Source: Nitrospinota bacterium
GTDB lineage: Bacteria; Nitrospinota_A; UBA7883; JADGGD01
DNA: 48,456 bases
Direction: 5' to 3'
NCBI GenBank assembly: GCA_015229165.1
Contig: JADGCD010000001.1
Location: 1 to 48,456 of the forward strand
This document shows positions 14,901 to 21,584 of this stretch, piece by piece; the first letter of the stretch is position 1; each line of letters opens with the position of its first letter. The notes under the pieces were generated by a model. That model searched no databases, had not been told where the DNA came from, and saw nothing but the letters and a program-made list of their open reading frames with translations. A program made the translations under genes and the position numbers.

Positions 14901-15832
14901 GCAGTATCGTGTCAGACGAAATCGCCGAATATCAGGGCAAAATCCGCTCGTTGCTGAAGGAACGCAACGCCATCCTGCTGGCACACAACTACCAGCGGGA
15001 CGAGATTCAGGAGGTCGCCGACATCGCCGGCGACTCGCTGGAGCTCTCCCGCAAGGCGGCCGAAACCGACGCCGACGTTATCGTTTTCTGCGGGGTTCAT
15101 TTCATGGCCGAGTCGGCGGCGATCCTCTCGCCGCAGAAGACCGTCCTCCTCCCCCGGATGGAGGCAGGATGCCCCATGGCCGACATGATCACCCCCGAGA
15201 AGCTGCGGCGAAAGCGGGAAGAACTGGGGCCCGACGTTCCGGTGGTCACCTACGTCAACTCTTCGGCGGCGGTGAAGGCCGAGTCGGACATCTGCTGCAC
15301 CTCTGCCAACGCAGTGGCGGTGGTCGAGTCCCTTTCCGCCGACCGGGTCTTCATGACCCCCGACCAGAACCTGGCCAAGTATGTGGCCCGGTTCACGAAA
15401 AAGCGGGTCGACTACTGGAAAGGCTTCTGCCCCACCCATCACCTGCTGAAACCGTCGCAGGTTCTGGCCGCCCGGGCGGCGCTGCCCGACGCAAAGGTGG
15501 TGGCCCATCCCGAATGCCCGCCGGAGATCATCGACATGGCCGACCATGTCACCTCCACCTCCGGCATGTACCGCTACGCCACGGAGTCGGGGGCGAAGCG
15601 GTTCATCATCGCCACCGAGAGCGGCATCATGTACCGGCTGCGGAAGGAGAACCCCGACAAGGAGTTCCTCCACGTCTCCGCCGACATGATCTGCCCCAAC
15701 ATGAAAGTCACCTCCATCGAGGATGTCTACGACGCCCTGCTGGAGATGAAGGAAGTGATCACCGTCCCGGAGGACATCCGGGTGCGGGCGAAAGTAACGC
15801 TGGAGCGGATGCTCGCCATTCCGAGAGGTTGA
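14897..15832 (+). CDS. nadA: Quinolinate synthase
   Basis: A 311-residue iron-sulfur enzyme that condenses iminoaspartate with dihydroxyacetone phosphate to quinolinate in de novo NAD synthesis. The three 4Fe-4S ligands are C92 ('EAGCPMADM'), C178 ('GFCPTHHLL') and C266 ('ICPNMK'). Other signatures are 'ILLAHNYQRDEIQ' and 'NSSAAVKAESDICCTSANA'. ATG 14897 overlaps the previous stop and has GGAAGGA upstream. nadB and nadC are absent. An orphan cytochrome b gene follows after 8 bp. Confidence 0.95.
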   Translation: MSSIVSDEIAEYQGKIRSLLKERNAILLAHNYQRDEIQEVADIAGDSLELSRKAAETDADVIVFCGVHFMAESAAILSPQKTVLLPRMEAGCPMADMITPEKLRRKREELGPDVPVVTYVNSSAAVKAESDICCTSANAVAVVESLSADRVFMTPDQNLAKYVARFTKKRVDYWKGFCPTHHLLKPSQVLAARAALPDAKVVAHPECPPEIIDMADHVTSTSGMYRYATESGAKRFIIATESGIMYRLRKENPDKEFLHVSADMICPNMKVTSIEDVYDALLEMKEVITVPEDIRVRAKVTLERMLAIPRG

Positions 15833-15840
15833 CGTTTTCC

Positions 15841-16536
15841 ATGAGCCGAACCGTCATCAGGTTCACGCCGTCCGAACGGTGGTTCCACAACTCCGTCATG
15901 TTCACGTTCGTACTTCTGCTGGTCACCGGTCTGGCCATGGCCTATTTCAACCTGAAGGGGGGGGACCGGGAAGCGCACAACTTCCTGACCGACATTCACG
16001 AGATCGCAGGGGTCCTCTTCATCGCCGTGCCGCTCATCCTCTTTCTGACGGCGCGCAAGGGGGTGTGGGGGGAGAACTGGTCGGTGATCCGCCACTTCAA
16101 CCGGACCGACATCAAGTGGCTCGTAAAAAAGCCGATCAGCAGCTTCAAGCGGGGGATCGACCTCCCCGAAGAGGACAAGTTCAACCCCGGCCAGAAGGTC
16201 TGGATCTATGTCGCCCTCGGCGGCTCGTTCGTCCTCGCCTCCACCGGGGTCTACATCTGGATCAACCACTCGGCCATTCTGGCCCTCTTCATGCACACCG
16301 CCACCGCCCTTTTCATGACGCCAGCGCTGTTGGGACACATGTTCATGGCGCTGGTCAACCCCGAAACCCGCGCCGGCGTCACCGCCATCATCGACGGGGA
16401 GGTCGACGCCGAGTGGGCCATGGAGCATCACCCCCTCTGGATGGAGCGGCACGCCAGGGAGCGGGTGGCGACTTTGGCCCGTCAGAACCGGGCGTTGGGG
16501 GATGAAGACGATCCCCCTACGCAAAGGGATCTCTGA
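15841..16536 (+). CDS. FdnI-like membrane cytochrome b (orphan)
   Basis: A 231-residue protein with four transmembrane helices (about residues 20-37, 54-70, 122-141 and 147-170), resembling the gamma subunit of formate dehydrogenases and Ni-Fe hydrogenases. Four candidate heme histidines sit at the expected places: H16 ('ERWFHNSVM'), H53 ('TDIHEIAG'), H152 ('FMHTATALF') and H166 ('LLGHMFMAL'); the 14-residue gap between the last two equals that in FdnI. It would pass electrons to menaquinone. No catalytic or iron-sulfur partner subunit is nearby; the only neighbour in the operon is nadA. The C-terminal 50 residues are soluble. Confidence 0.8.
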   Translation: MSRTVIRFTPSERWFHNSVMFTFVLLLVTGLAMAYFNLKGGDREAHNFLTDIHEIAGVLFIAVPLILFLTARKGVWGENWSVIRHFNRTDIKWLVKKPISSFKRGIDLPEEDKFNPGQKVWIYVALGGSFVLASTGVYIWINHSAILALFMHTATALFMTPALLGHMFMALVNPETRAGVTAIIDGEVDAEWAMEHHPLWMERHARERVATLARQNRALGDEDDPPTQRDL

Positions 16537-16646
16537 TCCTCCGCCCGGGGGCTTAACGACCGTCCCGCTTCATTGCGCAGGGGGTGAAAAGAACATCCCC
16601 CCCGGGAATACCGCAGGGGGGACGGCCACCCGTCGTCATCGGCGGG

Positions 16647-17930
16647 TCAGATGATGGTCCCCGGCGGAATGTGGGCGTTCTTGGGGATGATGACGATCCC
16701 CTCCCGGATGTAGTAGTTCTCTCCGTCTTCGGAATCGACGTTCTTGGCGTTGACGATCTTGGCCCCGTCGCCGATGGAGACGTTCTTGTCGATGATGGCC
16801 CGTTTGATCATCACCCCCGCGCCGATGCCATGCTCCGACCGGTGGTCCCCCGGCGGACGCTCGTAAAAGTCGGCGCCCATGACGATGCTTTCGTCGATGT
16901 TGGCCCCTTTGCCGATGCGGGAACGGATGCCGATGACCGACCGGTTGATCGATGTCCCCTGGCAGATGACGCAGCCGTCGGATATGACCGACTCGGTCAC
17001 ATGCGCCCCGCCGAAGCGGGAAGCCATCAGGAACCGCTGGTTGGTGAAGATCTTTTCCGCGTCGGTTCCGTAGAAGTCAAAAGGCGGGTTGGCCGCGCCG
17101 AGGGCGAGATTGGCCTCGAAGAACGACTTGATGGTTCCGATGTCTTCCCAGTAGTCGTTGAAGAGGTGCGACTGGGTTTTATACTTGGTGAGGGCGTCCG
17201 GGATCACGTCCTTGCCGAAGTCGACCTTTCCCTGCTCCTTCAGGATTTCGATGAGCGCCTTCGTCTCGAAAACGTAAATACCCATTGAGGCGAGCCATTC
17301 CTTGCCGGTGCCCGCAACCCCCTGCCCGGCGGCCCACTCTTTTGTAATGCGCAACGATTCGACCACGGCGTCCGTCTTCGGCTTCTCGACGAACTCGGTG
17401 ATCGCCCCGCTCTGGTCGATCCGCATGATGCCGAACCCTTCCACGTCCTTTCGCTCCACCGGCAGGACGCCGATGGTGATGGCGGCTTTGTTCGCCTCGT
17501 GGGTCTGAAGCATGTCGTTGTAGTTCATCTTGTAGAGCTGGTCGCCCGACAGGATGACCACCCGCTTGTAGCGGGCGATGTTCGCCCACGACATGCATTT
17601 GCGGATGGCGTCGGCGGTTCCCTGGAACCAGTCGTCCTGCTCGCCGGTCTGCTGCGTCGCCGCCAGCACCGAGACGAACCCTTTGCTGAACACGTCCATG
17701 ACGTACGCCTGGGCGATATGCTGGTTCAGCGACGCGCTCATGTACTGCGTCACCACGTAGACGTGCCGCAGGCCGGAGTTGATGCAGTTGCTGATCGGCA
17801 CGTCGATGAGGCGGTACTTCCCCCCCAGCGGAACCGCCGGTTTGCAGCGTTCTTCGGTCAGGGGGAACAGACGGGAGCCTTTGCCGCCGCCGAGGATGAT
17901 GGCCAGCGTATCGGGATGGGGCGTACTCAT
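16647..17930 (-). CDS. glgC: Glucose-1-phosphate adenylyltransferase
   Basis: A 427-residue ADP-glucose pyrophosphorylase, the committed step of glycogen synthesis. The N-terminal nucleotidyltransferase domain carries 'LAIILGGGKGSRLFPLTEER' and 'PAVPLGGKYRLIDVPISNC'; 'ILSGDQLYKMNY' is the product-binding loop. The C-terminal left-handed beta-helix ends 'NAHIPPGTII'. ATG 17930 has AGG upstream at a fair spacing; the frame extends further upstream without similarity. No other glg gene is in the window. Confidence 0.95.
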   Translation of the reverse strand: MSTPHPDTLAIILGGGKGSRLFPLTEERCKPAVPLGGKYRLIDVPISNCINSGLRHVYVVTQYMSASLNQHIAQAYVMDVFSKGFVSVLAATQQTGEQDDWFQGTADAIRKCMSWANIARYKRVVILSGDQLYKMNYNDMLQTHEANKAAITIGVLPVERKDVEGFGIMRIDQSGAITEFVEKPKTDAVVESLRITKEWAAGQGVAGTGKEWLASMGIYVFETKALIEILKEQGKVDFGKDVIPDALTKYKTQSHLFNDYWEDIGTIKSFFEANLALGAANPPFDFYGTDAEKIFTNQRFLMASRFGGAHVTESVISDGCVICQGTSINRSVIGIRSRIGKGANIDESIVMGADFYERPPGDHRSEHGIGAGVMIKRAIIDKNVSIGDGAKIVNAKNVDSEDGENYYIREGIVIIPKNAHIPPGTII

Positions 17931-17969
17931 GGGGTACCTGCTGCGTGTGAGGGTGATGCGGATACGCCC

Positions 17970-17999
17970 ACTATAAATCGGCGCACGGCTTCTCCGCAA
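17970..17999 (-). promoter_or_regulatory. Sigma-70-like promoter for glgC
   Basis: Minus strand: TTGCGG (17999-17994), 18-bp spacer, TATAGT (17975-17970). The start point would be near 17963, about 33 nt before the start codon. Confidence 0.5.
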
Positions 18000-18074
18000 G
18001 CCTCATCGGCTCTGCTTATGTTAAGAAATCACAAGAAGATAGGGCGCCGCCGACCAGCGCGGGCCACGAGCGAC

Positions 18075-18704
18075 CTATGCCACCGGGGGGGGCGTCGTTC
18101 TTCCTACCGTTTCAGAGATCCGGGAAGCGTTCGCCCCCGCAAGATGCTCCTGATACGCCACCGCCACCGCCAGAATCGAGACCGGAATGGTGACCAGAAG
18201 TCCGAGCCCCAGCATCAAAGCGCCAAGAAAATTGACCAGCGTGAGGATCAGGGCAAAGACGAACACCCCCACCTGGTTCTGGAAACCGAACGAGCGGGAA
18301 CGTTCCATCGCAGGCCAGAAGGCGGCGCCGGTATCGATGGCGATCAGATAGGAGAACATGTACCAGCCGAAGACCAGAATCCCGGGGATCACCAGCAACA
18401 GGGTACCGATGGCGCCGAAAACCCCGGTCACGATGCCGATCAGCGCCGTCGGGACCAGATATTCCGTCACCCCCGCCAGACGACCGATCTCCGGCTTGCC
18501 GCCGCGGACGGCGTCCAACGCCATGAGCGAAAGCCCGGCCAGAAGAGGACCGGAGACGATGAAGGAGGCGAACGGAATGAGGCTGGCCACCACGCTGATC
18601 AGAAGGACGACCAACGTCGCCACGGCGAAGTTGACCCCGTTCTCCTTGAAGAGCCGCCACCCTTCACCCAAGTAGCGTGCCGCGTCCAGATTGGCGTTAG
18701 CCAT
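18075..18704 (-). CDS. Multi-pass membrane protein, DUF975-like, unknown function
   Basis: A 209-residue protein with an N-terminal soluble segment ('AARYLGEGWRLFKENG') and about five or six hydrophobic helices. The pattern, including 'LLVIPGILVFGWYMFSYLIA' and a conserved-looking 'ERSRSF', recalls the DUF975/glycerophosphodiesterase-membrane-domain group, but I assign this only loosely. ATG 18704 has GGGA 4 nt upstream. It has its own promoter (18748-18776) and appears to be transcribed alone. Confidence 0.65.
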   Translation of the reverse strand: MANANLDAARYLGEGWRLFKENGVNFAVATLVVLLISVVASLIPFASFIVSGPLLAGLSLMALDAVRGGKPEIGRLAGVTEYLVPTALIGIVTGVFGAIGTLLLVIPGILVFGWYMFSYLIAIDTGAAFWPAMERSRSFGFQNQVGVFVFALILTLVNFLGALMLGLGLLVTIPVSILAVAVAYQEHLAGANASRISETVGRTTPPPVA

Positions 18705-18747
18705 GATTCCCGTCCCTTCCTGTGAAGTCAAAATAGTAATGTTGTGC

Positions 18748-18776
18748 AGTATAGATGCGCCGCTGGCGCTACGCAA
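18748..18776 (-). promoter_or_regulatory. Sigma-70-like promoter for the DUF975-like gene
   Basis: Minus strand: TTGCGT (18776-18771), 17-bp spacer, TATACT (18753-18748). It sits between asd and this gene, so the gene need not rely on read-through from leuB-asd. Confidence 0.55.
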
Positions 18777-18797
18777 AGGGTAAGTTGTCGGTACGCC

Positions 18798-19814
18798 CTA
18801 CGCTTCTTCCAACACTTTCTCGGCGATCTGTACCGCGTTGAGGGCCGCCCCTTTGCGGATGTTGTCGGAGACGATCCAGAGATTGAGGCCGTTCTCCACC
18901 GACTCGTCCTTGCGGATGCGGCCGACGAAGGTATCGTCCTTCCCGGCGGCGTCAATGGCGGTCGGGTACTCTTTGGCGGCGGGATTGTCGACCACCGATA
19001 CGCCGGGAGCGCTCCGCAGAAGCTCCCGCGCCTCGTCGGGCGACAGGGGCCGCTCGAACTCCACGTTCACCGATTCCGAATGGGCGTGGAACACCGGCAC
19101 CCGCACGGCGGTGGCGGTCACCCGGATGGAGTCGTCCCCCATGATTTTCTTTGTTTCATTGACCATCTTCATCTCTTCTTTGGTATAGCCATTCTCGATG
19201 AAGACGTCGATCTGGGGGATGCAGTTAAAGGCGATCTGCCGGGGGAATTTTTCGCACACGACATCTCTGAACGAAAAGAGGTCCTGGGTTTGGCGCGACA
19301 GCTCCTCGATGGCCCGCTTCCCGGCGCCCGACACCGCCTGATAGGTGCTGACGACGATCCGTTTGATCCGGGCGGCGTCGTGCAAAGGCTTCAACGCCAC
19401 CAGCATCTGGATGGTGGAGCAGTTCGGGTTGGCGATGATCCCCCGGGGGCGGTTCCTGATCGCGTGGGCGTTCACCTCCGGCACCACCAGCGGGACGTCG
19501 GCGTCCATGCGGAAGGCGGAGGTGTTGTCGATGACCACCGCGCCCGCTTTCGCCGCCGACGGGGCGAACTCCTGCGATACCGATCCCCCTGCGGAGAAAA
19601 GGGCGATGTCGATGTTCTTGAACGAGTCGTGTGTCAATTCCTCGACCTCGTATTCCTCCCCCCGCCAGGTGATCTTCTCCCCGGCGCTGCGGGCCGAGGC
19701 CAGCGGCAGGAGATTCCCCACCGGGAACTCCCGCTGGGCCAGAATCTTGAACATCTCTTCGCCGACGGCGCCGGTGGCGCCGACGACGGCTACGTGGACC
19801 GGTCTTTTTCTCAT
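18798..19814 (-). CDS. asd: Aspartate-semialdehyde dehydrogenase
   Basis: A 338-residue NADPH enzyme making aspartate semialdehyde, the branch point to lysine/diaminopimelate, threonine and methionine. It shows 'VAVVGATGAVGEEMFKIL' (nucleotide loop), the active-site cysteine C132 in 'NPNCSTIQM', and 'RVPVFHAHSESVNVEF' with the catalytic His region. ATG 19814 has AGGA 4 nt upstream. It follows leuB by 44 bp, the common leuB-asd order of Proteobacteria. Confidence 0.95.
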   Translation of the reverse strand: MRKRPVHVAVVGATGAVGEEMFKILAQREFPVGNLLPLASARSAGEKITWRGEEYEVEELTHDSFKNIDIALFSAGGSVSQEFAPSAAKAGAVVIDNTSAFRMDADVPLVVPEVNAHAIRNRPRGIIANPNCSTIQMLVALKPLHDAARIKRIVVSTYQAVSGAGKRAIEELSRQTQDLFSFRDVVCEKFPRQIAFNCIPQIDVFIENGYTKEEMKMVNETKKIMGDDSIRVTATAVRVPVFHAHSESVNVEFERPLSPDEARELLRSAPGVSVVDNPAAKEYPTAIDAAGKDDTFVGRIRKDESVENGLNLWIVSDNIRKGAALNAVQIAEKVLEEA

Positions 19815-19858
19815 GATTCCTGTCTGTGTTTTACGGGAAAGGGAGCGCCCCTTTCGTT

Positions 19859-20926
19859 CTACGCGATGGCTTCGGCCACCAGTTCGCCCATGCGGCGGCA
19901 CCCGACGAGGCTCATCCCGGCCGACATGATGTCGCCGGTCCGGTACCTCTGGTCGAGAACCTTTGTCACCGCCTGCTCAATGTCGGCGGCGGCGTCGAGG
20001 CGTCCGAAGGAGTATTGCAGCATCATGGCCACCGAGAGGATCGTCGCCAGCGGGTTGGCCTTGTCCTGTCCGGCGATGTCGGGCGCGGAGCCGTGGACCG
20101 GCTCGTACATCCCCTTCGTCCCCGACAGCGACGCCGACGGGAGCATGCCGATGGAGCCGGTCAGCATGGCGGCGCAGTCGGAAAGAATGTCGCCGAACAT
20201 GTTGGTGGTCACGATGACGTCGAACTGTTTCGGCCACCGGACAAGCTGCATTGCGGCGTTGTCGACGTACATGTGCGAGAGGGCCACGTCGGCGTAGTCC
20301 TTGTGAACCTTGGTCACCACCCGGCGCCACAGTTCGGTGCATTCCAGCACGTTGGCCTTGTCCACCGAACAGACCTTGCTTCCCCGCTTGCGGGCGACAT
20401 CGAAGGCGACCTTGGCGATCCGTTCGATCTCCGGGGTGGTGTAGGTCAAGGTGTTGAAACCCCGCTCGGTCCCGTCGGGCAGGGTCTCGACCCCTTTGGG
20501 CTTGCCGAAGTAGATCCCCCCCACCAGTTCGCGCACCACCATGATGTCGATCCCCTCCACCACCTCGCGTTTGAGGGACGAAGCGTCCACCAGCGCCGGA
20601 TAGATTTTCGCGGGGCGAAGGTTGGCGTAGAGGTCGAGCTCGGCCCGCAGGCCGAGCAACGCCCGCTCCGGGCGCACCGCATAATCGAGCGGTTCCCATT
20701 TGGGGCCGCCGACGGCGCCCAGGAGAACCGCGTCGGCCTCCTTGGCAAGTTTCAACGTCGCGTCGGGTAGAGGGGTACCGCTCTCGTCGTAGGCGGTTCC
20801 GCCGACATTGGCTTTTTCCGTTTCAACTTTCAGCCCGTATTTCCGGTCGATCTTTTCAAGGACGGAAAGGGCCGCGACGACCACTTCCTGGCCGATCCCA
20901 TCTCCCGGCAGAACCGCAATCTTCAT
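19859..20926 (-). CDS. leuB: 3-isopropylmalate dehydrogenase
   Basis: A 355-residue NAD-dependent enzyme of leucine synthesis that oxidises and decarboxylates 3-isopropylmalate. Signatures: 'IAVLPGDGIGQEVV' at the N-terminus, 'LLGAVGGPKWEP', 'LRAELDLYANLRPAKIYP', and 'FGDILSDCAAMLTGSIGMLP' with the metal-binding aspartates. It leads a leuB-asd transcript with a promoter at 20969-20997. leuA, leuC and leuD are not in the window. Confidence 0.96.
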   Translation of the reverse strand: MKIAVLPGDGIGQEVVVAALSVLEKIDRKYGLKVETEKANVGGTAYDESGTPLPDATLKLAKEADAVLLGAVGGPKWEPLDYAVRPERALLGLRAELDLYANLRPAKIYPALVDASSLKREVVEGIDIMVVRELVGGIYFGKPKGVETLPDGTERGFNTLTYTTPEIERIAKVAFDVARKRGSKVCSVDKANVLECTELWRRVVTKVHKDYADVALSHMYVDNAAMQLVRWPKQFDVIVTTNMFGDILSDCAAMLTGSIGMLPSASLSGTKGMYEPVHGSAPDIAGQDKANPLATILSVAMMLQYSFGRLDAAADIEQAVTKVLDQRYRTGDIMSAGMSLVGCRRMGELVAEAIA

Positions 20927-20968
20927 CGCTTGGTGCGCTCCAGAATGGCAAGGGTAAATGAAGCGAGC

Positions 20969-20997
20969 ATATTAGACGGATGGGGCGTCCCGTTCAA
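20969..20997 (-). promoter_or_regulatory. Sigma-70-like promoter for leuB-asd
   Basis: Minus strand: TTGAAC (20997-20992), 17-bp spacer, TAATAT (20974-20969). The leader would be about 36 nt, too short for a leucine attenuator. Confidence 0.5.
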
Positions 20998-21065
20998 CCA
21001 TATTGTTGGCCATCGAAGCGACCGGCGGAAAAATCAGACCTTTAACGCACAATAAATGATCTATT

Positions 21066-21079
21066 TGCGCCAATTACCT
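21066..21079 (+). promoter_or_regulatory. Operator-like motif, copy 1
   Basis: TGCGCCAATTACCT. It shares GCGCCAATTA with copy 3 (21565-21579). It overlaps the region between a possible -35 (TTGCGC) and -10 (TATAAC, 21090-21095) ahead of the XRE gene. Confidence 0.4.
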
Positions 21080-21108
21080 GCAATTGTTCTATAACTTTAC
21101 TTTAAGTT

Positions 21109-21122
21109 GACGCAAATTAGGT
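21109..21122 (+). promoter_or_regulatory. Operator-like motif, copy 2
   Basis: GACGCAAATTAGGT, matching copy 3 at most positions, including AATTAGGT. It lies just downstream of the possible XRE promoter -10 box at 21090-21095. Confidence 0.4.
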
Positions 21123-21202
21123 TGCAGTTTCGGTTCTTTTGGTCTAACCTTTTGTCAGTGGTCAATTGTCCGGTACATGCGAGAAATCGTCAAGGCGCAT
21201 CT

Positions 21203-21427
21203 GTGGCTCAACCAGTGAATGAAATGAAGACTCCCAATCACGTCAAGGAGTATCGGGACAATCTGATGATGTCCAAGGCCGAGCTTGCGCGCAAGGCCGG
21301 AATCTCGGTTCAGACCCTCAACCGGATCGAACGGGGCGAGGTATGCCGCGTAGACACCCAGCGGAAGATTCTTGAAGCCCTCGGGCTGACCGTCGAAGAC
21401 AAAGACAAAATTTTTACCCCTGCCTGA
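21203..21427 (+). CDS. Small XRE-family helix-turn-helix regulator
   Basis: A 74-residue DNA-binding protein that is almost only the helix-turn-helix domain: 'MSKAELARKAGISVQTLNRI' then 'ERGEVCRVDTQRKILEALG', ending '..VEDKDKIFTPA'. I chose GTG 21203 because AAGG sits 7 nt upstream; ATG 21224 is the alternative and loses only seven residues. Three copies of an AATTAGGT-type motif lie before it and between it and the next gene, so it probably represses itself and the lytic transglycosylase gene (inference). No ligand domain is present. Confidence 0.8.
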   Translation: MAQPVNEMKTPNHVKEYRDNLMMSKAELARKAGISVQTLNRIERGEVCRVDTQRKILEALGLTVEDKDKIFTPA

Positions 21428-21584
21428 CCTCCCCCCTTTCTCTATATCCCTCCCCGTATAATTGCGGGATAGTTCCGTCCTGTCCCATGCTCTGACCAAA
21501 TATCGCCTGCGCCAAAGAAATGACTTGCGGCATCATCGTAATAGATGTAAATTTATCTAAATTTCACCTAATTGGCGCATAATT
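21428..21584 (+). promoter_or_regulatory. Intergenic promoter region of the lytic transglycosylase gene
   Basis: It holds a pyrimidine-rich tract followed by TATAAT (21457-21462) with no good -35, then TTGCGG (21525-21530), 17-bp spacer and TAAATT (21548-21553) as a second candidate. The operator-like motif copy 3 lies directly downstream of this second candidate and 5 bp before ATG 21585. No clear ribosome site precedes that ATG. Confidence 0.4.
21565..21579 (-). promoter_or_regulatory. Operator-like motif, copy 3
   Basis: The minus strand reads TGCGCCAATTAGGTG, the best copy of the motif, placed just before the start codon of the lytic transglycosylase gene, where a bound repressor would block transcription. 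Confidence 0.45.

Noticed and set aside
14617..15838. Long plus-strand frame running through the lipoprotein and nadA region before the cytochrome b
   Set aside because: It is out of frame with two clear genes; only its end, from ATG 15841, encodes a recognisable protein.
16537..16646. Terminator between the cytochrome b gene and glgC
   Set aside because: Only a 5-bp G/C stem (GGGGG/CCCCC) can form, with no T tract; not convincing.
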